Of a DNA stretch of 64,000 nucleotides, positions 51,601-60,521 are shown piece by piece. The notes beneath the pieces were generated by a model, which made no database searches, had not been told where the DNA came from, and saw only the letters and a program-made list of their open reading frames with translations. Position 1 is the stretch's first letter; every line of letters starts with the position of its first letter. The stretch is from CBDCFV01 sp963664625 (GTDB taxonomy: Bacteria; Chloroflexota; Dehalococcoidia; Lucifugimonadales; UBA3495). The position numbers and the translations under genes are program-made. Location: positions 992,001 to 1,056,000 of the forward strand of contig OY761541.1 of assembly GCA_963664625.1 (NCBI GenBank). The letters are read 5' to 3'.

Positions 51601-53004
51601 ATGGCAGAACAGGACATTGCTTTAATGGCACACCTTATGCGCCGGGCGGGGTTCGGTGCAACCCGTGAGGAGCTGGAAGCCAGAGCAGCCAATGGCTACG
51701 AAGCGACCGTGGAAGAGCTCCTCAATCCCGAGGATCAGCCGGAACTGGACCGGATCGAAATGATGCGGTATCACCCTTGGGCTTGGCGGCCGGGCACATT
51801 GCCGGGCATGGGCGCCGGTGAGTGGGTACACGACATGCTCAACACCAAGCGGCCCCTGGAAGAAAAGATGGCGCTGTTCTGGCACCAGATTTTCGCTACC
51901 GGCGTTTCCAAGGTCGACCACTATGACGACGTGATGGACATGATCGTCAAGTTCCGCAAGTTCGGAATGGCCAACTACAAGGAACTGCTGATCGAAATGG
52001 CCAAGGACCCGGCCATGATCTACTGGCTGGACAACAACGAGAACCACGCCGACGCCGTGAACGAGAACTGGGGCCGCGAACTGCTGGAGCTCTTCAGCAT
52101 GGGCGTCGGCAGCTACACCGAGGTCGACGTTCGCGAGTGTTCCCGCGCTTTCACCGGCTGGACCATCCAGCCCAAGCTTCCCCGTGGCCCCATTGGCCGC
52201 TTCGACTGGTTCTTCCAGTACAAGGCCGACGACCATGACGAAGGCGAGAAGACCTTCCTGGGCGAGACCGGCAACTTCAACGGTGAGGACATCATCGACA
52301 TCATTTGCCAGCAGCCCGCCACCGCGAACTTCATCGCGCGCCACCTGTACAATTTCTTCGTCGCCGACGAAGCCCAGGTGCCCGCGTGGCCCGTAACCCC
52401 GCCGAGGGACCAGGACGCCATCGACGCCTTGGCCGACGCTTTCATCGACTCCAACTACGACATGAAGGCCGTCCTGCGCGTGCTCTTCAACTCCGACTTC
52501 TTCAAGGAAGCCCGCTTCGCCCGGTTGAAGAACCCCACCGAGGTCGTAATCGGCACTTTGAAGATGGTCGGCGGCGCCGAGTTCCCGGCTCCCGGCATCG
52601 GTGACCTGTCCCGGCAGCCCAGCTACATGGGCCAGGACCTGCTCAATCCCCCCAGCGTGGAAGGTTGGCACACCGGCGTGGAGTGGATCAACAGCGGTTC
52701 CCTGATGCGGCGCGTGAACTTCGTAGCCGACTTGGTCGGTGACGTGGGCCGCCCCGGAATCCAGGCCATCGTCGCCCGTCTGCGGGACCAGGGCGTGACC
52801 ACCGGCGAGCAAATGGTGGACGGCTGCCTGGACCTGCTGGGGCCCCTGGAAGTCGCCCCTGAGAGCAAGACCGAGTTGACCGACTTCGCCAACGAGAAGG
52901 GCGAGTACAAGTGGGACACCGAGGAAGACCTGCGCATCTCCAGCCAACGGGTCTCCGAGTTGCTCCAGCTCATCGTTTCCCTGCGTGAGTACCAGTACGC
53001 CTAA
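51601..53004 (+). CDS. DUF1800 family protein
   Basis: 467 aa. The start has AGGAAGGA directly before the ATG. It shows DUF1800 marks: LMRRAGFGATREELEARA near the N-terminus, LEEKMALFWHQIFATG, RELLELFSMGVGSYTEVDV, CSRAFTGWTIQ and the LNPPSVEGWHTGVEWINSG C-terminal segment. No signal peptide is evident. DUF1800 proteins pair genomically with DUF1501 proteins, as here, and are often secreted or envelope-associated in other bacteria; their activity is not established. Codon use is strongly C-ending with a strong promoter, suggesting high expression. Confidence 0.9.
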   Translation: MAEQDIALMAHLMRRAGFGATREELEARAANGYEATVEELLNPEDQPELDRIEMMRYHPWAWRPGTLPGMGAGEWVHDMLNTKRPLEEKMALFWHQIFATGVSKVDHYDDVMDMIVKFRKFGMANYKELLIEMAKDPAMIYWLDNNENHADAVNENWGRELLELFSMGVGSYTEVDVRECSRAFTGWTIQPKLPRGPIGRFDWFFQYKADDHDEGEKTFLGETGNFNGEDIIDIICQQPATANFIARHLYNFFVADEAQVPAWPVTPPRDQDAIDALADAFIDSNYDMKAVLRVLFNSDFFKEARFARLKNPTEVVIGTLKMVGGAEFPAPGIGDLSRQPSYMGQDLLNPPSVEGWHTGVEWINSGSLMRRVNFVADLVGDVGRPGIQAIVARLRDQGVTTGEQMVDGCLDLLGPLEVAPESKTELTDFANEKGEYKWDTEEDLRISSQRVSELLQLIVSLREYQYA

Positions 53005-53024
53005 TCGACGCAGCGACGCCGGAC

Positions 53025-53050
53025 GTAGGGGCAACCCTCGTGGTTGCCCC
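53025..53050. repeat. GTAGGGGCAACCC repeat hairpin
   Basis: GTAGGGGCAACCCTCGTGGT with its inverted arm GGTTGCCCC, between the DUF1800 and DUF1501 genes. Same family at 60298 (inverted) and, in coding sequence, at 41098. Confidence 0.8.
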
Positions 53051-53110
53051 AGGCCAATGCAGGTGAGACGCCTGCGCTCCTAGCCAACGATTAAAGAAGG
53101 AGAAGTAGAA

Positions 53111-54238
53111 ATGACCAGCACCCGCAAAGACCCGGTTCTGGTGGTGTTGCAGCTCACCGGCGGCAACGACTACCTCAACACGGTAATCCCCTACGCCAAC
53201 CCCCTGTACCGGGACAACCGGCCGGCGGTAGGCATTCCCGAAGGGCGGGAGCTTCGCTTGGACGACAAGGTTGCGCTGCATCCCGAGATGGGACCCATCA
53301 AGAGCCTCTACGAGCAGAATGCGGTAGCCATCATCCACGGCGTCGGCTATCCCGACTCCCCCCGGTCGCACTTCCGCTCCATGGACATCTGGCACACCTG
53401 TGAGCCGGACAAGCTCGGCACCGAGGGCTGGCTGGGCCGCGCCACCCGCGACATTGACCCGAACAAGGAGAACGTTCTGACCACCGTCAGCTTCGGTCCT
53501 TCCCTGTTCAGGGCCTTGGCCATGCCTGGCGTCCCGGTCGCCTGCGTGGACGACCTTGAGTCCTATGGCCTGCTTCCCGGCATCTCCGAGCAGCAGCAGC
53601 GCGAGAAGATCCTGGGCCGTTTCTCCCGCCTGTACTCCCCGGTCATGGGCTCCAGCTCCGTCATGGACTACATGGGCCAGACCGGCTTGGACACCCTTGA
53701 GGGCGCCGACATCCTGAAGGAAGCCCCCAGGACCTACAGCTCCTCGGTCGAGTACCCGGACACCACCATCGCGGCCAAGCTGCGGGGTATCTCCCAGATC
53801 CACCAGGCCAACCTGGGCACCCGCATCATGTACTGCGACCACGGCAGCTTCGACAGCCACTCCAACCAGTTTGGAATGCACGACAAGCTATGGAAGGACG
53901 TATCCGAGGCCGTCTCCTGCTTCTTCGAGGACCTGCGGGAGAACAACGCAGCCGACAACGTCGTCATGCTCATGTTCACCGAGTTCGGTCGGCGTGTCCA
54001 TGACAACGGCTCCGGCACCGACCACGGCGCCGGCGGCGTGGCCTTCGTCGTAGGCGACCCGGTGAAGGGCGGCCAGTACAGTGAATTCCCGTCCCTCGCC
54101 TCCCAGGACTTGGAACAGGGCGACGTGGTCCCCAACCACGACTTCCGCGGCCTGTACTCCACGTTGCTGGAAGACTGGATGGGCCTGGACGCCAAGCCCA
54201 TCGTTGAGGGATCGTTCGAGAAACTGTCCTTCATCTAA
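53111..54238 (+). CDS. DUF1501 family protein
   Basis: 375 aa after AAGAAGGAGAAGTAGAA. Family features are LVVLQLTGGNDYLNTVIPY, KSLYEQNAVAIIHGVGYPD, RSHFRSMDIWHT, YCDHGSFDSHSNQFGMHDKL and TEFGRRVHDNGSGTDHGAGG. This resembles the alkaline-phosphatase/sulfatase-type fold, with metal-ligand-like D, H and S residues in those segments. The twin-arginine signal often present in homologues is missing. It is paired with DUF1800 in one transcription unit. Confidence 0.9.
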   Translation: MTSTRKDPVLVVLQLTGGNDYLNTVIPYANPLYRDNRPAVGIPEGRELRLDDKVALHPEMGPIKSLYEQNAVAIIHGVGYPDSPRSHFRSMDIWHTCEPDKLGTEGWLGRATRDIDPNKENVLTTVSFGPSLFRALAMPGVPVACVDDLESYGLLPGISEQQQREKILGRFSRLYSPVMGSSSVMDYMGQTGLDTLEGADILKEAPRTYSSSVEYPDTTIAAKLRGISQIHQANLGTRIMYCDHGSFDSHSNQFGMHDKLWKDVSEAVSCFFEDLRENNAADNVVMLMFTEFGRRVHDNGSGTDHGAGGVAFVVGDPVKGGQYSEFPSLASQDLEQGDVVPNHDFRGLYSTLLEDWMGLDAKPIVEGSFEKLSFI

Positions 54239-54257
54239 GCGAAAGGGTAGACTCAAA

Positions 54258-54286
54258 AGGGGCAGGAACTTGAAGTTCCTGCCCCT
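54258..54286. other. 13-bp perfect hairpin after DUF1501
   Basis: AGGGGCAGGAACT and AGTTCCTGCCCCT pair around TGA. No T-run follows. It may partially terminate or protect the 3' end before the NHL-repeat gene. Confidence 0.6.
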
Positions 54287-54359
54287 AACGATGCTCAGTG
54301 TGCGGGTTGCCATGAACGAACCTGAACACGGAGCATACTAATCCGAAGGAGGAATACGG

Positions 54360-55424
54360 ATGCTAACCCAAACTGTAGCGGGGCGGACCTACGACTATAG
54401 CCACTCCGTAGGCCGCGGCGCTCTCACCGGCATGGGATTCAGCAATCCCGTAGCCGTAGCCAAGGGCAACGACGAAGTCATGTTCGTGCTGAACCGGGGC
54501 GGCGAAGGCGTCAGCAACGTGCCTTGGAACAAGGTAGGCTACGGCGCCCGCGTTGGAATCGTCAAGCTGGGATCTGAGGCCAAGGAAGAGGAATTCCTGG
54601 GCGAGTTCAGCAAGTACGGCGACGCCAACGGGGAGTTTATCTGGGGCTCCAGCATGGTTATCGACAGCCAGCAGAAGATTTACGTTCTGGACGAATGGCT
54701 GAACCGGGTAACGGTGTTCGATACCGAAGGAAATTACCAGAGCAGTTGGTCAACGGTAGCCGCCAACGATCCCGGTCCCAACGGCTCCGCCAGCATGGTG
54801 CTGGACAAGGACGAGAACCTTTACGTCACCGACGGCCGCAGCCACCAGGTCAAGAAGTTCACCCGCGACGGCCAGTTGTTGGCCACTTGGGGCAGCCACG
54901 GCAGCGAGCCGGGTCAACTCGATTCCCCTTGGGGCATCACCGTTGACAGCGAAGGTTCCGTCTACGTCTGTGACTTCAAGAACCACCGGGTGCAGAAGTT
55001 CACCGCCGACGGCGACTATATCACCCACTTCGGCAGTCAAGGCACGGGCCCGGGACAAATCAACTACCCGGTCGACGTTACCGTGGACCCCGAAGGGGAC
55101 GTTTACATCTGCGACTGGACCAACAACGGCTGGGAGTCGGGCAAGGTCCATATCTTCGACAAGGGCGGCAGGTACATCACCAGCTTGTCCGGTGACGCGC
55201 AGGTGCTGTCCCACTGGGGACAGATCACGGTGGACGCCAACGCCGACTATGCCAAGCGGCGCCGGGAAGTACGCACCACCGAGCCCGAATGGGTGTTTGC
55301 GCAACCCACCGCGGTGGAGTACGACGCCGACAACAACCGCCTGTTGGTGGTTGACACGCAGCGCAGCCGGATCCAGATATACAACAAGCAGGCCCAGTAC
55401 ATGGTCCCTCAGTTGAACCTGTAG
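54360..55424 (+). CDS. NHL-repeat beta-propeller protein
   Basis: 354 aa after GAAGGAGGAATACGG. Five or six NHL repeats are visible, each with a pattern like SPWGITVDSEGSVYVCDFKN or NYPVDVTVDPEGDVYICDWT followed by HRVQKFTADG. Such propellers bind ligands or proteins; some are lyases (PAL domain). No signal peptide is seen. It shares strong expression signals and codon bias with the two genes upstream, so a joint role is likely. Confidence 0.9.
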   Translation: MLTQTVAGRTYDYSHSVGRGALTGMGFSNPVAVAKGNDEVMFVLNRGGEGVSNVPWNKVGYGARVGIVKLGSEAKEEEFLGEFSKYGDANGEFIWGSSMVIDSQQKIYVLDEWLNRVTVFDTEGNYQSSWSTVAANDPGPNGSASMVLDKDENLYVTDGRSHQVKKFTRDGQLLATWGSHGSEPGQLDSPWGITVDSEGSVYVCDFKNHRVQKFTADGDYITHFGSQGTGPGQINYPVDVTVDPEGDVYICDWTNNGWESGKVHIFDKGGRYITSLSGDAQVLSHWGQITVDANADYAKRRREVRTTEPEWVFAQPTAVEYDADNNRLLVVDTQRSRIQIYNKQAQYMVPQLNL

Positions 55425-55466
55425 ACCTGCCGGGTTTCCCTTCCGTCAATAAGACGGCAACGAACC

Positions 55467-55511
55467 AGCCGGGCATCATGCATTGAGTGATGTCCGGCTG
55501 AGTTTCTTTTA
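55467..55511 (+). terminator. Rho-independent terminator of the DUF1800/DUF1501/NHL unit
   Basis: 12-bp stem AGCCGGGCATCA/TGATGTCCGGCT (one G-T pair), 9-nt loop, then GAGTTTCTTTTAG. It lies 42 bp after the NHL stop. Confidence 0.88.
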
Positions 55512-55572
55512 GAATAGGTATATGTTTACCGTGCCCCATTTGAACCCAATAATCGGGGGTTAGAACGAAGAC

Positions 55573-55896
55573 ATGGACTCAGCGAGGGAGGCTTACTACC
55601 TCCAATTCGCCGCGGACAATCCGGAAATACTGTGTTCCGAGGTCCCTGATGAACTCTTGGAGCAGGCGGCCACGGAGGCCGAACCCACTCCCTTCTTCGA
55701 GGAGTTCTTCGGTATCGGCTACAACGGCTGGCTTGCCAAGAAGTACGGTAGAAGAATCAGGTTTCCCCAGGAACGCATCAACGCGGCGATTCTTGTGCTG
55801 TGGTATCGCGCGGTACTGTTGAACACCGACCGGATTCTGGGCACAAGCGCCGTGGACACCGCATCGCCATTCTTTTCCGACGAAGGTCTCCACTAA
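55573..55896 (+). CDS. Hypothetical 107-aa protein
   Basis: No recognised family. The N-terminal half is acidic (EEFFGIGYNGWLAKKYGRRI follows an EPTPFFEEF stretch), with a hydrophobic helix AAILVLWYRAVLLN near residue 80. It has no export signal. The ATG at 55573 lacks a clear ribosome site. It stands alone between a terminator and the aminotransferase gene. Real but uncharacterised, or possibly spurious. Confidence 0.5.
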   Translation: MDSAREAYYLQFAADNPEILCSEVPDELLEQAATEAEPTPFFEEFFGIGYNGWLAKKYGRRIRFPQERINAAILVLWYRAVLLNTDRILGTSAVDTASPFFSDEGLH

Positions 55897-55989
55897 AAGC
55901 GTTCTCGCTGCTATCGCGGGTCTCCCAACCAAAGCCCAACGGTGTCTACAGCGACCGCACGGCCGTCAATCGGCTCGGAGGAAAAGCAC

Positions 55990-57186
55990 ATGACCACGTC
56001 ATCATTCAACTATGAAGGCCTTTTTGCCCAGAACGTGCCCGTCACTGGAAGGGCAGCGAATCCAAAGGCGAGGTACGACTTCGCGGTGGCCTACCCCGCT
56101 CCGGAGACCATGCCCTTGGACGGCTTGTTGGAGGCGGTGCGGGAAGCGATGGACAGGGAAGGGCGCGACCTTTCGTATTACCCCCACCCCGCCGGGTTGC
56201 CCGCTTTGCGCGAGTTGCTGGCCGACAAGCTGGGCCGCGACCGGAACATGACGGTCAGCGCAGACGACATAGTGCTTACTGCCGGTTCGGGAGAAGCCAT
56301 CGGGATGATGATCCAGGCCATGACCGACCCGGGCGACGTGCTGCTTACCGAGGAATTCGTCTATCTCGGCACCCTGCGCCAAATGCGCCGCTACAGGGCC
56401 GAGGTAGTGGGCGTCAAGTGCGACGAGCAGGGGATCATCCCCGATGTGCTGGCGGACACCATCAAGCGGTTGCAGGGACAAGGCAAGAAGGTAAAGTTTT
56501 TGTACACCATCCCCACCTTCCAGAACCCGTTGGGGTTCACGATGACGCTGGAGAGGCGCCAACGGGTACTGGAAATATGCCAAGGGGCGGGCGTGCCGAT
56601 TTTCGAGGACGACTGCTACGTGGACCTGCGGTTCGAAGGCGAGGACGTTACGTCGTTCCATTCGCTGGACGACAGCGGCAGCGTGATATATACCGGATCA
56701 TTCTCCAAGATAGTGGCGCCGGGAATGCGGATGGGATACTTAGTCGCGCCGAACCAGGTCATGGAACGGGCCATGAGCTTCAAGTCTCCCAGCGGCGCAA
56801 ACGAGTTCGCGGCGCTGACCATCGAGCAGTACCTCAGGAAGGAAATGTACCAGCACATAGACGACCAGAACGACTCGCTGCGGGCCAAGCGGGATGCGAT
56901 GCTGGCGTCGCTGGGCGAGAATTTCGGAGACGCGGCGACCTGGAGCCATCCTGAAGGCGGTCTGTACATCTGGCTGACGATGCCGGAGGAGGTCAACCTT
57001 GCCGCACTGCAAGAGCGGTCCTTCAGCGAGGGCGTGGGGTACTACAACGGCACCCTGTTCTCGCCGGATGGAAGCGGCGCCAACATGGCCCGGTTGTGCT
57101 TCGGGCACCCGTCGGCGGACACGGTGTCGGACGGCATTGCGGAGTTGGCCCGCATACTGGAGCGGCACGGGGCAATGGGGAGGTAG
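55990..57186 (+). CDS. PLP-dependent aminotransferase (MocR/2-aminoadipate type)
   Basis: 398 aa from ATG 55990, preceded by CGGAGGAAAAGCAC. It shows YYPHPAGLPALRELLADKLG, VLTAGSGEAIGMMIQAM, FLYTIPTFQNPLGFTMTLER, PIFEDDCYVDLRF and the Schiff-base lysine in YTGSFSKIVAPGMRMGYLV. These are the marks of class I aminotransferases related to LysN/2-aminoadipate enzymes and the MocR catalytic part; no helix-turn-helix is fused. Substrate not determined. Confidence 0.92.
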   Translation: MTTSSFNYEGLFAQNVPVTGRAANPKARYDFAVAYPAPETMPLDGLLEAVREAMDREGRDLSYYPHPAGLPALRELLADKLGRDRNMTVSADDIVLTAGSGEAIGMMIQAMTDPGDVLLTEEFVYLGTLRQMRRYRAEVVGVKCDEQGIIPDVLADTIKRLQGQGKKVKFLYTIPTFQNPLGFTMTLERRQRVLEICQGAGVPIFEDDCYVDLRFEGEDVTSFHSLDDSGSVIYTGSFSKIVAPGMRMGYLVAPNQVMERAMSFKSPSGANEFAALTIEQYLRKEMYQHIDDQNDSLRAKRDAMLASLGENFGDAATWSHPEGGLYIWLTMPEEVNLAALQERSFSEGVGYYNGTLFSPDGSGANMARLCFGHPSADTVSDGIAELARILERHGAMGR

Positions 57187-57239
57187 GCTGTGCCTGCTCC
57201 ATATTGCGTTTACGAAGCACCAGTCACAGAGAATGGGTG

Positions 57240-57932
57240 ATGACAGGCAGGGCATTACGCGGGAGCCAAATGTGGCTTCAGACGCTTATCAATGATTGCC
57301 CTGACTTGCTTAACGAGCAATTAGCTCCACGCTTAGGTGCGACCGCTACCGATATTGATTGGCTTTCTCCTCTCAGGGCTGACGATTATCGGGAATATCG
57401 CGACGACGCTTTCTTGGAACTGCTGGGAATTCAGTTGACCCGAAGGCCTCTGGAATCATTTTGGCCTAACAGAGGTCCTCAATGGGACGGACTTGGCAAG
57501 ACGAGCCAAGGGCATCAGCTATTGGTTGAAGCTAAGTCGCACGTAAAGGAGTTGGTCAGTTCGTCGGCTGCCAAAGATCCCTGTTCAGTAGCAAAGATGC
57601 GCCAGAGCTTGACCGAAACGAAGAGGTATATTTCGAGGGTATCAGAGGCCAATGCAGACTGGACCGTTGGCACATATCAATATGCCAACCGCTTAGCGCA
57701 TCTCTACTTATTGCACCGTCTAAACGGTTTGGACGCCTATTTGATCCAAGTGTATTTCCTCAACGACGAAGACATGAAGAAGCCTGATACCCATGTTCCG
57801 AGCACCCAATCGGAATGGGAATCAGTTATCGTGTACCAAGAGCGACTAATGGGAATTCGCCAGAGACACCCGTTGACGGACCGGATAGTACACGCGTTCA
57901 TAGACGTAAACGATATCCGATTCCGTATTTGA
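57240..57932 (+). CDS. PD-(D/E)xK nuclease-like protein, unknown function
   Basis: About 230 aa (ATG 57240; ATG 57270 with GGGAGCCA is an alternative). The middle contains QWDGLGKTSQGHQLLVEAKS, which fits a D...ExK nuclease core (WDGL then VEAK). The rest is helix-rich with IVYQERLMGIRQRHPLTDRI near the end. No family named with confidence. DNA is less G+C-rich than the neighbours. It converges with the ImmA/IrrE-type peptidase gene, 30 bp apart, suggesting an accessory or defence-related island. Confidence 0.65.
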   Translation: MTGRALRGSQMWLQTLINDCPDLLNEQLAPRLGATATDIDWLSPLRADDYREYRDDAFLELLGIQLTRRPLESFWPNRGPQWDGLGKTSQGHQLLVEAKSHVKELVSSSAAKDPCSVAKMRQSLTETKRYISRVSEANADWTVGTYQYANRLAHLYLLHRLNGLDAYLIQVYFLNDEDMKKPDTHVPSTQSEWESVIVYQERLMGIRQRHPLTDRIVHAFIDVNDIRFRI

Positions 57933-57962
57933 AGGTAGACCGCCAAGTGCCCACAAGTTCCA

Positions 57963-58508
57963 CTACATCGCCGGGTGGTTAGCCACCGATGCCGGAACCC
58001 AGAGGTCCAGCGCATCGACCCTGTATCCTATGGCCTCTTCGGATACGTTGAACGCTCGAGCCAGGTAGGACGTACTTGGATTCTTACTCCATTCTTCGCG
58101 AACAAATTCCGTTGGCATTAGCAACTCGGTAGCGAACCAGTTCGCGTGTATCTCCCTCATACGGTCTTCGGACATCAATCCGTCTGGTTCCTTCTCCCGG
58201 AACATATCACCACGTTTATCAATGATCTCTCCATCCTCGTCCAAGTGTAGGAAATGGTGCCCCAGTTCGTGGGCTATTGAAAATCTTTTTCTATACGGAC
58301 GGTCGGACTGCTCCACGAAAATCCGTGTGGTTTGGCCACGCTTGACTATCAGGGCCGCCAATGACTCGTCGAAGAATTTGGCGTTATTGACCGTAATGCC
58401 GAGCATATTAGCGAGATGTACGGGATTGATTGGCAACGAATAAAGGCCGTGTTGAGCTAAAATTTCCTTAGCTCGGCACTCGATTTCAGACCGACTTGCC
58501 GGTCTCAT
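57963..58508 (-). CDS. ImmA/IrrE-family metallopeptidase
   Basis: About 181 aa (ATG at 58508 or 58514; TTG 58520 also in frame). The zinc-binding HEXXH is FSIAHELGHHFLHLDEDG (about residues 80-97) with a downstream helix HANWFATELLMPTEFV providing the third ligand region (glutamate/Asn area). These proteases cleave repressors or stress regulators in mobile elements and toxin-antitoxin-like modules. No XRE repressor gene is next to it, which is unusual. It faces the nuclease-like gene. Confidence 0.88.
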   Translation of the reverse strand: MRPASRSEIECRAKEILAQHGLYSLPINPVHLANMLGITVNNAKFFDESLAALIVKRGQTTRIFVEQSDRPYRKRFSIAHELGHHFLHLDEDGEIIDKRGDMFREKEPDGLMSEDRMREIHANWFATELLMPTEFVREEWSKNPSTSYLARAFNVSEEAIGYRVDALDLWVPASVANHPAM

Positions 58509-58599
58509 GTGCATACCCAAACTACTGTGTAACCGAAGGTTAATAGCAACAACGATGATAACTGCCTACACTGCGGGGCCTTTTCATTCTTGGGATTCT

Positions 58600-58663
58600 C
58601 GTTCGTCCTGAGCTCGTCGAAGGACCGTCCGTTCATGGTTCGACAAGCTCACCACGAACGGAC
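58600..58663. repeat. Dispersed 64-bp repeat (copy B)
   Basis: GTTCGTCCTGAGCTCGTCGA...TTCGACAAGCTCACCACGAA, near-identical to the copy at 47411-47475. It lies 3' of the hydantoinase gene and 5' of the peptidase gene. Confidence 0.88.
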
Positions 58664-58698
58664 TCATCTGACCGAAAGGAAAATGAAAAGGCCTTGGC

Positions 58699-60123
58699 CT
58701 ACAACGCCGCCCGGTTGGCCACCGTGGAGTCCACCTTCCTCCGCACGAACCGGCCGCCGCCCAGCCTTCCGGTGAACTCTCCGTTCTCCACCACCACCGT
58801 GCCGCGGAGGATGGTCATTACAGGCCAGCCTTCGATGTCGAAGTCGTTCCAGATGCTGTAGTCGGTGATGTGGAAGTCATCGGCCGTCAGCTTTCTCTTG
58901 ATTGAAGGGTCAATCAGGACGATGTCGGCGTCGCTGCCCGGCGCGATGATGCCCTTGCGGGGGTAGAGGCCCATGATTTTCGCGGCGTTGGTGGACGTTA
59001 CATCGGCGAACTGCTGCAAGGACATTCCCAGCTTCGAGACGCCTTCGCTGTAGGTTATGCCGACCCGGGTTTCGGCGCCGTTGTGACCGCCAGTAACGTC
59101 GGATATGGTGCGGCCCGAAATCTTGATGTCCCATGAGGTGCAGTACTCGTCGGTCGCCATCGTGTGCAGGCCTCCCCGGATCAGGCCGTTCCACAACGCT
59201 TGGCGGTCTTCCTCCGACTTCAACGACGGGTAGGTATGGTACTTCATGCCGTTTTCTTCGCGGTAGTTGTCTTGGTTGAAGCAACAGTAGTTGTGCAGGG
59301 TTTCCCCGTAGACGGGCATTCCCCTTGAACGGGCCTCATTGATGGCGTTGACCCCCTGCCGGGCGCTCACGTGAACGAAGTACACCGGCGAGCCGGTCCA
59401 CTCGGCTACCCGCAATACCCGGCGGAACGAAACGTCTTCCGATTCGTTGCTGTGCACCAAGGGCATGTTCCACCACTCGGTGCGCTCCTCCTCGGTGAGC
59501 TTGCGGTACATGTGCTGCACCATGTCGTCGTCTTCCGAGTGGACCAGCAGCATGGCGTTCAATCGCTGGATTTGCTCCATCAGGTCGTGCAGGTGGCCCG
59601 TGCCAACCATCCTGGGCTCGCCAGCCATGGCGGGAGGGCGGATGTTGGTGGTGAAAATCTTGACGGTGGAAAAGCCGTCCTGGACGAACTCCGGCAGTTG
59701 CCCGAGAACGTTGGCGGGAATCTCGCCCAGCATCATCAGGTGGTGGGCGTAGTCGGCGTATGAATTGCCCTGCCAGACTTCGGTGCGCTCCTGGACCGCT
59801 TGGCTGAGGTCTATGCCGGGGTACTGGATGGCGAAGTCCAGTATGGTAGTGGTGCCGCCGAAGAGAGCGGCCCTGGTGACCTGTTCCGGCGGCGCAGTGG
59901 TGAGGTTGCCTTGGCCCATTATCGGCGCGGCGATATGGGCGTGGGGTTCTATGCCTCCCGGCGAGACGATCTTGCCGCTGGCATCAATGATGCGGCCGAC
60001 ATCATCGGTAATGGCTCCCTGTGCCGCGACAGCAACAATTTTCTCCCCCTGTATAGCGACATCCCAGTCCCCGACTCCCCAGGGAGTTATCACTTGTCCG
60101 CCCCTGATCATCAAGTCCAGCAT
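58699..60123 (-). CDS. Dihydropyrimidinase/hydantoinase-family amidohydrolase
   Basis: 474 aa. The metal site HxH is GGIEPHAHIAAPIMG (about residue 60), the carbamylated lysine is in FSTVKIFTTNIRP, and later histidines are in MLLVHSEDDDMVQH and VYFVHVSARQG. The metal-binding aspartate is in MATDEYCTSWD. C-terminal GIIAPGSDADIVLIDP completes the small domain. The family opens cyclic amides such as dihydropyrimidines, hydantoins or allantoin. Exact substrate unknown. The nearby MFS transporter gene may supply it. Confidence 0.92.
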   Translation of the reverse strand: MLDLMIRGGQVITPWGVGDWDVAIQGEKIVAVAAQGAITDDVGRIIDASGKIVSPGGIEPHAHIAAPIMGQGNLTTAPPEQVTRAALFGGTTTILDFAIQYPGIDLSQAVQERTEVWQGNSYADYAHHLMMLGEIPANVLGQLPEFVQDGFSTVKIFTTNIRPPAMAGEPRMVGTGHLHDLMEQIQRLNAMLLVHSEDDDMVQHMYRKLTEEERTEWWNMPLVHSNESEDVSFRRVLRVAEWTGSPVYFVHVSARQGVNAINEARSRGMPVYGETLHNYCCFNQDNYREENGMKYHTYPSLKSEEDRQALWNGLIRGGLHTMATDEYCTSWDIKISGRTISDVTGGHNGAETRVGITYSEGVSKLGMSLQQFADVTSTNAAKIMGLYPRKGIIAPGSDADIVLIDPSIKRKLTADDFHITDYSIWNDFDIEGWPVMTILRGTVVVENGEFTGRLGGGRFVRRKVDSTVANRAAL

Positions 60124-60257
60124 GGCCGGTCCTCCTCGATAGACATCAACTGGTTACACGGTTGCTTGAGTTTAGCAGATAGTGGGATGGGCCGCACCGG
60201 ATGGCAGTCGCTCGGCAGGACAATCGTGTTTTAGTGGGTCACGAACGGGTCACGATT

Positions 60258-60322
60258 GTAGGGGCAGGGCTTGTCCCTGCCCTGTGCTCGCCGGCCAGGG
60301 CAACCACAAGGGTTTCCCCTAC
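60258..60322. repeat. GTAGGGGC repeat pair
   Basis: GTAGGGGCAGGGCTTGTCCC at 60258 and an inverted relative (GGGCAACCACAAGGGTTTCC, 60298-60322) of the family seen at 53025. Confidence 0.75.
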
Positions 60323-60371
60323 AGTCCTGCCGCATCACGACAGTAACAGCCTTGGTTCCGCTGCTACAGCC

Positions 60372-60491
60372 GGCCAAAACGCGATTGCCCTGAATCTTTC
60401 AGTAGGATTCCGGTCCAGGTGGTCGAGCCACTGGGTAGGGATCTGGATTCCCGCCTTCGCGGGAATGACAGTTGGGGTGCGGGAATGACGG
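60372..60491. repeat. GCGATTGCCCTGAATC plus palindrome composite repeat
   Basis: AACGCGATTGCCCTGAATC at about 60377 is followed by GGATTCCCGCCTTCGCGGGA (60445) and a half-copy GCGGGAATGACGG (60479). The same elements form the ends and core of the 22457-22672 element. Confidence 0.75.
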
Positions 60492-60521
60492 ATAGTTGGG
60501 AAGAATACCGTAGATAGCGGG

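Noticed and set aside
51622..53034. A 470-codon minus-strand open frame opposite DUF1800
   Set aside because: The plus-strand gene has family motifs, promoter and ribosome site; the antisense frame has none.
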